From assembly GCA_017407125.1 (NCBI GenBank), contig JAFQXE010000024.1:1-64000 (forward strand): 64,000 nt of DNA, in the 5' to 3' direction. Positions within the stretch are counted from its first letter, which is position 1. Each line of letters begins with the position of its first letter. This stretch comes from Thermoguttaceae bacterium (GTDB taxonomy: Bacteria; Planctomycetota; Planctomycetia; Pirellulales; Thermoguttaceae). Positions 9,655-17,985 of the stretch are shown here, piece by piece. The position numbers were made by a program, and so were the translations under genes. Below the pieces are notes generated by a model, which had not been told where the DNA came from, did no database searches, and was given only the letters and a program-made list of their open reading frames with translations.

Positions 9655-10359
9655 TTACTTTCCTGCTTGTCTTATAAACTCTTCAAAAATCTGCCGGGCG
9701 GCGGCATGATCTTTGTACATTCGTTCCGGGTGCCATTGAATCGCCCAGACGAATTTCTTGTCTGGCATGTAGACGCCTTCCGTCAGACCATCGGTCGCGA
9801 ACGCCATGGCGACCAGCCCCTTTCCGAGCTTGTCGATTCCCTGATGGTGCGTGCTGTTGACTGCAATTCGGGTTTTATTCGTTAAAAGATGCAGCGGCGA
9901 GCCTTCAACCACCTTGACGTCGTGGCTGGGTTTGTCAGTCGGCGGCGGCTGACGATGTCCGATAGACGACGGGTGATACGTCGGCAAGTCCTGATAGAGC
10001 GTCCCGCCGCAGGCGACGTTGATGAGCTGCTCTCCGCGGCAGATTCCCAGAATAACTTTGTTCTTTTCAATCGCCTTTTTGCACAAGCCGTATTCCAGCG
10101 CGTCGCGTTCCGGACAAATGTACAGCGTCGTTTCCATGGGCGTCTGCTTGTACAGAACCGGGTTGACGTCCTGACCGCCGGTAAAGAGAATCCCGTCGAC
10201 GCGGTCAAGATACTCGTCCCACGTTGACTCCGACGCCTCGATGGGCAGCAGGACGGGAATCCCGCCATTGTCCAGAATGGCGGGAAAGTATTCGGAATTC
10301 ATGTACTGATGATTCTGCTTTTGATCAAACAGCGGCGTAACAGCAATGAGCGGTTTCAT
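9655..10359 (-). CDS. Class I glutamine amidotransferase, gamma-glutamyl-GABA hydrolase type
   Basis: The 234-residue protein (ATG at 10359; an upstream in-frame TTG at 10374 is less likely) is a peptidase C26/PuuD-like amidase. It shows the nucleophile elbow GICRGE with Cys107, and His210 and Glu212 in WHPE, a full Cys-His-Glu triad. The block FTGGQDVNPVLY is typical of the gamma-glutamyl-GABA hydrolase branch, which hydrolyses gamma-glutamyl amides in the cytoplasm. No polyamine or GABA genes lie beside it, so the true substrate is open. It converges on the DUF4838 gene and lies downstream of dapA on the same strand, with a gap of about 160 bp. Confidence 0.85.
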   Translation of the reverse strand: MKPLIAVTPLFDQKQNHQYMNSEYFPAILDNGGIPVLLPIEASESTWDEYLDRVDGILFTGGQDVNPVLYKQTPMETTLYICPERDALEYGLCKKAIEKNKVILGICRGEQLINVACGGTLYQDLPTYHPSSIGHRQPPPTDKPSHDVKVVEGSPLHLLTNKTRIAVNSTHHQGIDKLGKGLVAMAFATDGLTEGVYMPDKKFVWAIQWHPERMYKDHAAARQIFEEFIRQAGK

Positions 10360-10397
10360 GTGTGACAGTCTCAATCTGAGAAAATAGACAGTTTTGA

Positions 10398-10512
10398 AAA
10401 TAGCTCCTAGCTTCTAGCTCCTAGCTTTGTTTCTTAGCTTCCAGATTCAAATGTTAACGCTATGAACAACTAACGCACAAGCTAATGGCTAGAAGCTAAC
10501 AGCTAGCGGCTT
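10398..10512. repeat. Stuttering AGCTYCTAGCTCC-type intergenic repeat
   Basis: The gap between dapA and the amidotransferase gene holds variants of AGCTCCTAGCTTCTAGC at 10404-10437 and their reverse complement (GGCTAGAAGCTAACAGCTAG) at 10487-10506, giving an imperfect inverted repeat. I see no gene in it. Confidence 0.6.
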
Positions 10513-10520
10513 TTCAGATA

Positions 10521-11408
10521 TTACAGCAAACCATAAGCGGTCAGCGTCTTGCGAAGCGCGGCTTCCTGAGCTTCCGTCAGGGGCGTCAACGGGAGACGAA
10601 GCTCGCCGGTGTCCATTCCCAGGGCTTTTAACGCAGCCTTGACCGGAATCGGGTTGGTTGCCAGCGACAGCATGTCGCGGCACAGCGGGTACATCTTGTA
10701 ATGCAGACGGCGCGCACCTTCCAGATCGCCGGCAAGGAACGTCTTGGTCAACGCCGTCATGTCGGACGGAATGAAGTTCCCGACAACCGAAACGACGCCC
10801 TTGCAGCCCAACGACATGTAGGGTAGCGTCAGCGAGTCGTCGCCGGAAAGAACGGTGAGGTCGGTCGCAGCGAGAATCTTGGACGCGTTGTCCATCGAGC
10901 CGGTCGCTTCTTTAACCATCGAGATGTTGGGGATTTCCGCCAGGCGGAGAATCGTTTCCGATTCAATCAGACGGCCCGTTCGACCGGGAATATTATAGAC
11001 GCAAATCGGAATTGAGACGGACTGGGCAATCGCCTTGAAGTGCTCGTACAGACCTTCCTGCATGGGCTTGTTGTAGTACGGCGCAACTGACAAAGCGGCG
11101 TCGGCGCCCGCCTTTTCCGCCCATTGGGTCATGTGAATCGCTTCCGCCGTGCTGTTGGAACCGGTACCCGCAATGACCTTGCAGCGGCCAGCCACCGCCT
11201 TGACGGTTTCTGCAATTACCAATTCGTGTTCAGCGTTGGTCAGAGTCGGGGACTCGCCCGTCGTTCCGACCGGACACAGAGCCGTCGCTCCGCCAGCAAT
11301 CAAAAAATCGACGTTTTTCGCCAGACGGTCAAGGTCAACTTTGCCGTCCTTGAACGGCGTTACCATAGCAACTGTCAAACCGGCAAATTCTTCAGCTCGC
11401 GTTTTCAT
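10521..11408 (-). CDS. dapA: 4-hydroxy-tetrahydrodipicolinate synthase DapA
   Basis: The 295-residue protein is full length for DapA, which condenses pyruvate with aspartate semialdehyde at the first committed step of lysine/diaminopimelate synthesis. Visible markers are VAMVTPF near the N-terminus, the substrate motif GTTGE at 48-52, Tyr138 in VYNIPGRT, and the Schiff-base lysine Lys166 in MVKEATG. The ATG start is supported by the usual short N-terminal strand. It is followed by the amidotransferase on the same strand; the long gap with repeats argues against tight coupling. DapA-like aldolases such as NanA exist, but GTTGE plus the overall match favours DapA. Confidence 0.92.
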   Translation of the reverse strand: MKTRAEEFAGLTVAMVTPFKDGKVDLDRLAKNVDFLIAGGATALCPVGTTGESPTLTNAEHELVIAETVKAVAGRCKVIAGTGSNSTAEAIHMTQWAEKAGADAALSVAPYYNKPMQEGLYEHFKAIAQSVSIPICVYNIPGRTGRLIESETILRLAEIPNISMVKEATGSMDNASKILAATDLTVLSGDDSLTLPYMSLGCKGVVSVVGNFIPSDMTALTKTFLAGDLEGARRLHYKMYPLCRDMLSLATNPIPVKAALKALGMDTGELRLPLTPLTEAQEAALRKTLTAYGLL

Positions 11409-11446
11409 TTGAATAAAAGTGGTTAATGGTTAGTAATTGGATTGGA

Positions 11447-11640
11447 AGGCGGTAATGGAGTTCGCCAACGGCGAACGGAATTACGCATTCGCCGACAGGC
11501 GAACAAAAATGGAGTAGGGAGTAGTTTAGGGATTAGGGAATAGGGAATAGGGAGTAGTTTTGGGAATGGGAGAAGGGGGTGGGGAGTGGGAAAATTAATT
11601 CGCCGAAGGCGAAGCTCTATTCCCTATTCCCCATTCCCTA
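11447..11640. repeat. GGCGGTAATGGAG module plus inverted TAGGGAATAGGG stutter
   Basis: Positions 11447-11510 carry the module GGAAGGCGGTAATGGAG... with the hairpin TTCGCCAACGGCGAA and a second arm ATTCGCCGACAGGCGAA; a close relative is at 60963-61022. Bases 11510-11580 are variants of the 7-mer GGGAATA/GGGAGTA, and 11614-11645 carry the complement (ATTCCCTATTCCCC), so the two stutters can pair around 11590-11610. No gene is seen. Confidence 0.7.
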
Positions 11641-11645
11641 TTCCC

Positions 11646-12356
11646 TTATTTTTCCAATAGCGCTTTCATGTCTTTGACAGCCTGAACCAGCCCGACGTAA
11701 ATGGCGCGGGAGATGATGCTGTGCCCAATGTTGAGTTCTCGCATATTGGGAATGTGTACAATCGGCAGGACGTTTGTGTAGGTCAAACCGTGCCCGGCGT
11801 GAAGTTTCATGCCGCAATCGACGATCTGTTTGCCAATCGTCCGGATGACTTCCAGCTCTTTAAGCTGAGCTTCGCCCGAGGCATTGGCGTATCGCCCGGT
11901 ATGGATTTCGACGGCGTCCGCGCCGCACTGCTGGGCAGCGTCGATTTGTTCTGCGACGGGGTCGAGAAACAGACTGACGACGATTCCCGCGTCGTGGAGC
12001 CGCTTGACGGCGTCTGCGTATTTTTGGATATTCCCCGCAACGTCCAAGCCGCCCTCAGTCGTGATTTCCTGACGCCGTTCCGGAACGACCGTCGCCTGAT
12101 CGGGAACGACCTTGCAGGCGATTCCCAATACGTCTTCGTTACACGCCAGCTCCATATTGAGCTTGCAGGTAACGGTTTGACGCAGAATGAGCAAGTCTCT
12201 GTCCTGAATGTGTCGGCGATCTTCGCGAAGGTGAACGGTGATTCCGTCCGCGCCGCCCAGCTGCGCCAGAGCCGCAGCGGTAACCGGGTCTGGCTCGTTG
12301 GTCATGCGCGCCTGACGAACCGTTGCAACGTGGTCTATATTGACTCCTAATTCCAT
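11646..12356 (-). CDS. pdxJ: Pyridoxine 5'-phosphate synthase PdxJ
   Basis: From the ATG at 12356 the protein is 236 residues, normal for PdxJ, which closes the ring of pyridoxine 5'-phosphate from 1-deoxyxylulose 5-phosphate and 3-amino-2-oxopropyl phosphate in the DXP-dependent vitamin B6 route. Hallmarks are the N-terminal LGVNIDHVATVRQAR, the block GGADGITVHLREDRRHI, and the C-terminal LHAGHGLTYTNVLPI with a phosphate-binding NIGHSIISRA. An upstream TTG at 12374 overlaps the GAGG that serves as ribosome-binding site, so the ATG is preferred. It sits alone between repeats and an intergenic gap. Confidence 0.95.
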   Translation of the reverse strand: MELGVNIDHVATVRQARMTNEPDPVTAAALAQLGGADGITVHLREDRRHIQDRDLLILRQTVTCKLNMELACNEDVLGIACKVVPDQATVVPERRQEITTEGGLDVAGNIQKYADAVKRLHDAGIVVSLFLDPVAEQIDAAQQCGADAVEIHTGRYANASGEAQLKELEVIRTIGKQIVDCGMKLHAGHGLTYTNVLPIVHIPNMRELNIGHSIISRAIYVGLVQAVKDMKALLEK

Positions 12357-12524
12357 AATGCGTTTAGTCCTCAAAGGGGGGAATCTTTTCTGTATTAAGC
12401 TTTTATCTTATTATATTATAAATCAATGCGACAGAAATAAAAGGGGGGAGAAGAAAAAAATGACGGGAGCTGGATATGCCTGAAAAATGATATAGGAATC
12501 ATTTCATGGCTTACCAGATTTTAT

Positions 12525-13841
12525 TCATTTTGCATTAGGCAGAGATAATTTTAATTTATTGAAAACAGATTTCATTTCCTCTTTGGAACCCTGAGCGCGA
12601 ATTCGAGACGACGGATCCAATATTCTGGATTTTTTTGTTACATTATTATTTTGCAGCCGCCAACCATTAACGTTTTGCTCATTTCTCCAATTGAGTTCTT
12701 TTGAACTGCCAAAACTGCCAAGCGTTAGCAATGGCAATTCGGATTCGTCCTGTTGAACCGGGACTGATATATTGCTAAAATCCTCTTTTGACTCTCGTTC
12801 TCCATCAGAAACGCCGGCTTGAAGCTGTTTTTTAACTTTCGCAAACGATTCTGTCATAATAATATTCGTTCCCCTGGCGCGAACAAAAGATAAATCGTCA
12901 ACTATAACATAGTTATCGTATTTATCCTTATAAAGCGACCAGTCTTGACATTGATCCACAACAGACCATATAAAACTCTTATTAAACCATTCTGGAATAT
13001 TTCGTTTTTCCTGTGGAACAATAATGCAGTTTTGGTTCATATTGTGAGAAGACATACAAAACTCAAATTTTCGTAAATAGTCTTCCGAATCATGACTCGT
13101 GGTTGAATCAATTTGAATTTCGCAAAACCGTTTCGGATCAAGAAAATCATAGCAGCCCGTTCCCAACATGGCGCGATTTTCATCCGCAAAAGGAAGCCAT
13201 TTGTCTGTTGGATTGACAAAAGAATACACGGTATCAATAGACGCATCAACAGCGCCGGGAATGTCAGAGTTGTTATTCTCTATAGCAGCACCCAGCAAAA
13301 CCGCCTGACGTATTTTCATATTTTTTTTGTTAAGTTTATTCAAAACGCGAATAACAATTCGACCGCCCAAAGAATGTCCAACCAAAATCAGTTTTTTTCG
13401 TTCTGTCTCTGACTTTTTGGAGATGTCTTGATATAAATTTTCTGCCGTATCTTCCGCCATCGCGACAGATTTTTCCCAAATACGAGGATCCCATTTCAAC
13501 TTGGAATCGGTCTTTTCAATTGGCGCATTTTGGGGCATGTACCAGATGTATGGTTCAACCCGCATAGCATTACGATATATTCTTTTAAGACTCTTCAGTA
13601 CGGGTTCTTGTGGATCGTCATAAGAGAACAGCCCCGGAATATAAAGTACAACAGGCTGAAACGATTTTTCTTCAGGTAAAATCTCGGTCTTATTAATTAT
13701 TCCGACAACTATTGGCTGTTTGTTGTCTTTAATACTTGTCCTGTTATCGACAGTCTTTATCCCGAAAACCAAAGCAGCCAGAATCAAGATCGGGAGAAAG
13801 CAGCGTAAAAATATTTTTAGCATAGTTGTTTTTGTAATCAT
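12525..13841 (-). CDS. Membrane-anchored alpha/beta-hydrolase (lipase-like)
   Basis: The 438-residue protein has an N-terminal membrane anchor (about residues 8-28) and a lipase-type core: LYIPGLFSYDD near residue 68 as a likely oxyanion region, then the nucleophile elbow GHSLGG with Ser157, followed by a Rossmann-like strand AVLLGAAIENN. The second half (about 290-438) is lower in complexity and includes no domain I recognise. A DUF726/TMCO4-like hydrolase is one possibility, but I cannot assign a substrate. It is transcribed away from the phosphofructokinase gene across a 285-bp divergent region. Its AT-rich composition differs visibly from the GC-richer dapA and pdxJ, hinting at a different history. 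Confidence 0.7.
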   Translation of the reverse strand: MITKTTMLKIFLRCFLPILILAALVFGIKTVDNRTSIKDNKQPIVVGIINKTEILPEEKSFQPVVLYIPGLFSYDDPQEPVLKSLKRIYRNAMRVEPYIWYMPQNAPIEKTDSKLKWDPRIWEKSVAMAEDTAENLYQDISKKSETERKKLILVGHSLGGRIVIRVLNKLNKKNMKIRQAVLLGAAIENNNSDIPGAVDASIDTVYSFVNPTDKWLPFADENRAMLGTGCYDFLDPKRFCEIQIDSTTSHDSEDYLRKFEFCMSSHNMNQNCIIVPQEKRNIPEWFNKSFIWSVVDQCQDWSLYKDKYDNYVIVDDLSFVRARGTNIIMTESFAKVKKQLQAGVSDGERESKEDFSNISVPVQQDESELPLLTLGSFGSSKELNWRNEQNVNGWRLQNNNVTKKSRILDPSSRIRAQGSKEEMKSVFNKLKLSLPNAK

Positions 13842-13887
13842 GGGGCAAAAAACGCGATGTTTAGCGTATCACAACGGTAAACCGGCT

Positions 13888-13906
13888 AACTGTCAAATTG
13901 ACAGTT
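13888..13906. promoter_or_regulatory. Palindromic operator candidate
   Basis: AACTGTCA and its exact complement TGACAGTT are separated by AAT, in the divergent region between the hydrolase and phosphofructokinase genes. The 8-bp perfect arms and location suggest a dimeric regulator site; the regulator is unknown. Confidence 0.4.
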
Positions 13907-14014
13907 CTGTCTATGACCAACCATTCTTTCCTAAAAGTTTATTATAAGCGACAACGAGGTTTTTGTCAAGCAGACAAGATTCTTAAATATTGTAAAACCT
14001 TTCCTTTCCCCCCT

Positions 14015-14043
14015 CTGTTAATGCTCGAAAAATCGAGTATAAT
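14015..14043 (+). promoter_or_regulatory. Probable promoter for the phosphofructokinase gene
   Basis: CTGTTA (14015-14020) and a perfect TATAAT (14038-14043) are 17 nt apart. A small hairpin CTCGA-AAAA-TCGAG lies in the spacer. The -35 is weak. Confidence 0.45.
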
Positions 14044-14126
14044 TAAAACCATAAAAGCAGTCGGTCTTGAATTCCTGTTGGCTGGGAGTTCCCGATGAAC
14101 AATTGTCATTTAACCGCGCAAGATAA

Positions 14127-15431
14127 ATGAGTTCAGCAAAGAAGAACATGGTCGTCGCGCAAAGCGGCGGTCCGACGTGCGTTATCAACAGCTCGCTTCG
14201 GGGCGTTGTTGAAGCGGCGCGACAGTTCGACAACGTTGGAACCGTCTACGGAGCGTGTCACGGTATCGAGGGCGTCTTGAAAGAAGAGCTTCTCGACCTG
14301 ACGGCGCAGTCGGCGGAAGAAATCGCCCTGCTGCGATACACGCCCGTTGCCGGGTCAATTGGAACGTGTCGATATAAAATCAAATCCTGGCAAAACGAAG
14401 ACTACGACAGAATCGTCGACGTCTTTGCCGCCCATAACGTCGGGTATTTCCTCTATAACGGCGGAAACGACTCGATGGATACGGCGCATAAGATTGCCGA
14501 AATGGCGGCGAAAAAAGGCTTGGACGTCCAGGCGGTCGGCGTGCCGAAGACAATCGACAACGACGTCGGCGACAGCGAATTCAAGCTCATCGACCACACG
14601 CCCGGATACGGCTCCGTTGCCAAGTACTGGATGCACGCCGTCCAATACGCCAACGAGGAGAACAAAGGCTCCTGTCCGGCAGACCCGGTTCTGGTCATGC
14701 AGGCAATGGGACGCAAAATCGGGTACATTCCCGCCGCGGCGCGCTTGGCAGACCCGAATCGCGAAATGCCGCTGTTGATCTACGTTGCGGAAAGCCCCTG
14801 TTCTTTGGAGCAGATGTACGATCAGGTCAACGAGAAGCTGCGCCAGTGCGGTCGATGCATCGTCGTTATCAGCGAAGGGTTCGACGTCGGCGACCTCGGA
14901 ATTCTCAAAGATTCCTTCGGTCACGCGACGTTCTCCGCCAGCAAAATGACCGTTTGTCAGAAAGTTGTCAACTATCTCAACGAACGCGGTTTGGCGGTTA
15001 AAGGTTCCGCCCGCGGAAACGTGCCCGGCACTGACCAGCGCAGTTCGATGGCGTACGCCTCGATTGTCGACCTGGACGAAGCCTACGCCGCCGGTCAGAA
15101 GGCGTGCGAGCTGGCGGCGACAGGGCAGGGCGGATTCATGTCAACCATTCTCCGCTCGGCAAGCACAGCGTACTCGGTTACGTACGACAAAGTCCCGCTT
15201 CAGCTGGTCGCCAACAGCGAACGAACGTTCCCCAAAGAATGGATTACCACGGACGGCTGCGACGTTACCGACGATTTCGTCAAGTACTGCAAGCCGCTGG
15301 TCGGTCAGGAAATGCTGACGCTGCCGATGATCGACGGCCGCCAGAGATTGACCCGATTCGCGCCCATTTACGCCGAAAAGAAGCTCGACGCTTACGTCCC
15401 GCAGGCGGACAGAATGAAAAAGCCTGAATAA
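14127..15431 (+). CDS. Pyrophosphate-dependent 6-phosphofructokinase
   Basis: The 434-residue protein is a group II phosphofructokinase, phosphorylating fructose 6-phosphate in glycolysis. PPi use is indicated by Asp115 in GGNDS (112-116), where ATP enzymes have Gly, and by Lys141 in PKTIDND, where ATP enzymes have Gly. The sugar-binding MGRKIGY follows at 194-200. Asn114 occupies the position normally held by the magnesium-binding Asp of GGDxS, which is unusual, although the rest of the active site (TIDND) is intact. PPi-type enzymes are reversible and common in anaerobes and planctomycetes. It is monocistronic, with a promoter upstream and a strong terminator downstream. Confidence 0.9.
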   Translation: MSSAKKNMVVAQSGGPTCVINSSLRGVVEAARQFDNVGTVYGACHGIEGVLKEELLDLTAQSAEEIALLRYTPVAGSIGTCRYKIKSWQNEDYDRIVDVFAAHNVGYFLYNGGNDSMDTAHKIAEMAAKKGLDVQAVGVPKTIDNDVGDSEFKLIDHTPGYGSVAKYWMHAVQYANEENKGSCPADPVLVMQAMGRKIGYIPAAARLADPNREMPLLIYVAESPCSLEQMYDQVNEKLRQCGRCIVVISEGFDVGDLGILKDSFGHATFSASKMTVCQKVVNYLNERGLAVKGSARGNVPGTDQRSSMAYASIVDLDEAYAAGQKACELAATGQGGFMSTILRSASTAYSVTYDKVPLQLVANSERTFPKEWITTDGCDVTDDFVKYCKPLVGQEMLTLPMIDGRQRLTRFAPIYAEKKLDAYVPQADRMKKPE

Positions 15432-15452
15432 ACAACAAATCCGAATAATACG

Positions 15453-15485
15453 AGAGGAACGCTCACTTCGCGTTCCTCTTTTTTT
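15453..15485 (+). terminator. Rho-independent terminator after the phosphofructokinase gene
   Basis: A perfect 10-bp stem AGAGGAACGC/GCGTTCCTCT with loop TCACTTC, followed by seven T. Confidence 0.9.
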
Positions 15486-15527
15486 GTCGGTTATCTGAGC
15501 TCAAAAGAGAGGCGATTCGAATTTATC

Positions 15528-17195
15528 TCAGTAAGAAGATCGGTCGAGTTTCTTTAACAGTTTTGCGGCTTCTTCGTTTCCCTGCTGGGCGGATTTACTC
15601 AGCCATTTTGACGCCTGAATATAATCGCACTCAACGCCTTCTCCATAATAATAGCAGGCTCCCAGATAGCATTGAGCGTCCGCATGTCCCTGTTGAGCCG
15701 CCTTGAGCCACCATTTGACGGCTTCCGGTTTGTTCTCTGCAACGCCGTCGCCGTAATAATAGCACAATCCCAGATTGAATTGAGCGTTGGCAACGCCTTT
15801 TTGCGCGGCAAGAAGCTGCCATTTGGCGGCTTCTTCCATGTCGATGGGAACGCCGTCGCCGTTCATGTAACACAGACCAAGATTATACTGAGCCTTTTCG
15901 AACCCCTGCTGGGCGGATTTGCGAAGCCATTTTACAGCTTCCGCTTTATCCTCTGGAACTCCCTTGCCGTACTTATAGCATAATCCCAGAACGTTCTGCG
16001 CCGCGGCGTTTCCCGATTCCGCCTGTCTTGTCAGGTTTTTGATTTCCTGATTGACCAGCCGAAAAATGTAACATTCTCCGCGGCGGGGCGTCTGTAACAA
16101 ATAAGAATCCGGACTGCTTACGGTTTGAGCCGACGCGCCGTTAAAAACAATCAATTCCGCCGTCCAGTTTGAATTGTCAGAATCTTTGAATGGCGCGCTG
16201 CAGACGCTGATCAAACGCTTGTCTGCAATCGTAAAAATCGTTTTGCTGTCGTTGTTGGTCTTTTCGCGAAGGTTTTCGTTGATCGCATCTAACGCTGTCA
16301 GCAGCGTAACAGGACTGGTTGGACGGCAGCGGATTTTCCACTCGTTGACTTCGTTGCCAGACAGGACGGAAACCGTAAAATAGCTTGTTGCAACGGTCGA
16401 TTCCTCAATGGCGTCTTTGACGCCGGCGCCGGAGTCCGACTGAATAAGCAGCTGTCCACCTTCAATGCGAATTACCGGTCGGGCGCTGATCAACTTTTGC
16501 TTTCCGGTATCGTTTAACGCCATTTCGAACTGACACGGAATCGGTTGTCCGGTTGCCGCAATCGACGCGGTCCTGTTAACCAAATGAGCGTCGCCAAGAT
16601 GAACGTTCCCGCAGTACACCGGAATCGTATTGGCGGCGTTTGAACTAAAGAACAGGCGCGACCGGGTATGATTGATAAAATCGACGGTAAAGATCAGCCG
16701 CTGGTTGGAAAGGGTTTGCTGAGCGCTGTTTTCAAACGCCGAGGTCAGAGCTTTACTGACAGAACTCTTTTCGGATTCCGTCCATTGCGTTGAATTGGTC
16801 GTTTTACTATTGTAGTTGTAATTGACGCCGCCTTCAAGATAGGCGGACGCGTTGACTTTCGTCCCCTTAAGTCCAAAGAACGTCAGAGGATTGGATTCCA
16901 AAGCCGCGTTAGCGTTAAATTTTAATCCGGCGGAACCGGAGAAGCCGATTGACGATTCCTTTTCGGTATCTATCTCTTTGCCAAACCTTTGGTTGCTGCT
17001 CTCATCGGCGCCGTAAATGAACCGGGTTTCCTGGGTCGTGGTTACGCCCTGAGAAACAGACCAGACAATTTGAATGGAATTGACAGACCACGTCAACGGC
17101 GGTTCGATAAGAACGTTATCCTGAGCGTAAATGCAAATCGGCAGTAAAAAAAACGCCATAATAAGCGTTGTCGTTGGGAATATTGGGGATTTCAT
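15528..17195 (-). CDS. Exported Sel1-repeat protein
   Basis: The 555-residue protein has a signal peptide (about 1-25, ending IYAQ). A long middle region (about 26-390), rich in Ser/Thr and beta-like, resembles no family I know. At the C-terminus (about 395-545) are four Sel1-type helical repeats, each 36 residues, with the pattern A-x-LGLCYxxGxGVPxDxxEAxKWxxxAAQQG. Sel1 repeats are protein-interaction scaffolds often found in secreted or envelope proteins. The gene is convergent with the phosphofructokinase and divergent from rpmE. Function cannot be stated beyond an envelope or extracellular interaction role. Confidence 0.8.
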   Translation of the reverse strand: MKSPIFPTTTLIMAFFLLPICIYAQDNVLIEPPLTWSVNSIQIVWSVSQGVTTTQETRFIYGADESSNQRFGKEIDTEKESSIGFSGSAGLKFNANAALESNPLTFFGLKGTKVNASAYLEGGVNYNYNSKTTNSTQWTESEKSSVSKALTSAFENSAQQTLSNQRLIFTVDFINHTRSRLFFSSNAANTIPVYCGNVHLGDAHLVNRTASIAATGQPIPCQFEMALNDTGKQKLISARPVIRIEGGQLLIQSDSGAGVKDAIEESTVATSYFTVSVLSGNEVNEWKIRCRPTSPVTLLTALDAINENLREKTNNDSKTIFTIADKRLISVCSAPFKDSDNSNWTAELIVFNGASAQTVSSPDSYLLQTPRRGECYIFRLVNQEIKNLTRQAESGNAAAQNVLGLCYKYGKGVPEDKAEAVKWLRKSAQQGFEKAQYNLGLCYMNGDGVPIDMEEAAKWQLLAAQKGVANAQFNLGLCYYYGDGVAENKPEAVKWWLKAAQQGHADAQCYLGACYYYGEGVECDYIQASKWLSKSAQQGNEEAAKLLKKLDRSSY

Positions 17196-17338
17196 AATCT
17201 GACTTGAGTTAAGGTTGTAAAACTGGGTTATAATTACATAATAATATTATAAAACATTTAGAAGAATATTTCAAGAGGGCGGCAAAGATATTTTTGATGG
17301 ACATGAACGCGCTCAATTGCAAATTCCCCCCTCCCCGC

Positions 17339-17366
17339 TTGACAAAGTCGGAAAAAACTATATAAT
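17339..17366 (+). promoter_or_regulatory. Consensus promoter for rpmE
   Basis: A perfect TTGACA (17339-17344) and perfect TATAAT (17361-17366) with a 16-nt spacer, about 112 nt before the rpmE start. This is the strongest promoter match in the window. Confidence 0.8.
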
Positions 17367-17478
17367 ACGCGAAATTTATTTTATATCCTGGGGAATCGCG
17401 AAACGAGTCCGTTCGATCGGCAAGGTTGTCGGCGAATCGCTCCTGACCGCGCTCCCGAAAAATCCAAGGAATACTCAA

Positions 17479-17727
17479 ATGAAAGAAGGAATTCACCCCC
17501 GTTACGTCGAAATGAAGGTAACCTGCGGTTGCGGCAACACGTTCGTAACCCGCGGCACTCAGCCCGAAATGAAAGTCGATATTTGCTCGGCTTGCCACCC
17601 GTTCTACACCGGACGTCTGAAGTACGTTGACACTGCTGGACGTATCGAAAAGTTCAACAACAAGTTCTCTGGCAACTACGCCAGCCTCAAACGCGGCAAG
17701 AAACAGAACAACGAAGCTGCCGAATAG
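17479..17727 (+). CDS. rpmE: 50S ribosomal protein L31, zinc-binding type
   Basis: From the ATG at 17479 (AAGGA 8 nt upstream) the protein has 82 residues. It begins [20 protein letters not shown] and carries the four zinc-binding cysteines Cys16, Cys18, Cys36 and Cys39 of the C+ form of L31, followed by [20 protein letters not shown]. The Lys/Asn-rich tail is normal. The longer open frame from 17317 reads through the promoter leader and is rejected. L31 sits at the central protuberance of the large subunit. rpmE is followed by prfA, a common gene pair, but a strong terminator stands between them here. Confidence 0.96.
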   Translation: MKEGIHPRYVEMKVTCGCGNTFVTRGTQPEMKVDICSACHPFYTGRLKYVDTAGRIEKFNNKFSGNYASLKRGKKQNNEAAE

Positions 17728-17746
17728 CCTCTTTATAGAGTTTCAC

Positions 17747-17796
17747 ATACCGAGAGACCGAAAACCCCTCATTGAGGGTTTTTAATCTCTCGGTAT
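17747..17796 (+). terminator. Nested stem-loop terminator after rpmE
   Basis: An inner hairpin (AAAACCCCTC against GAGGGTTTTT, loop ATT) sits inside an 11-bp perfect outer stem ATACCGAGAGA/TCTCTCGGTAT. The inner hairpin ends in a T run, so it can terminate alone. Confidence 0.8.
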
Positions 17797-17832
17797 CTGA
17801 TTTTAAATGTTCGTCATTTGCAATTCATTGGA

Positions 17833-17942
17833 TTTTTAAACACGAAATACACAAAATAAGCGAAAGTTACGAAAAAATTTTTAAATATTAAAATAAACCT
17901 TTCGTCTGTTTCGTTCTTTTCGTGTTTTTCGTGTTAAAAAAA
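17833..17942. repeat. ACGAAA-type hairpin repeat, copy A
   Basis: The left part holds CACGAAA, GCGAAAG and TACGAAA words and the right part their complements (TTTCGTCTG, TTTCGTTC, TTTTCGTG, TTTTTCGTG), folding into one long imperfect hairpin with an AT-rich loop, flanked by TTTTTAA and TTAAAAA. Relatives occur at 35117-35203, 42609-42652 and 55834-55942. Confidence 0.8.
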
Positions 17943-17985
17943 CTTTTGAGGCTGGTAAAACGCCTGCTTAGTTCACAGTGAGATC

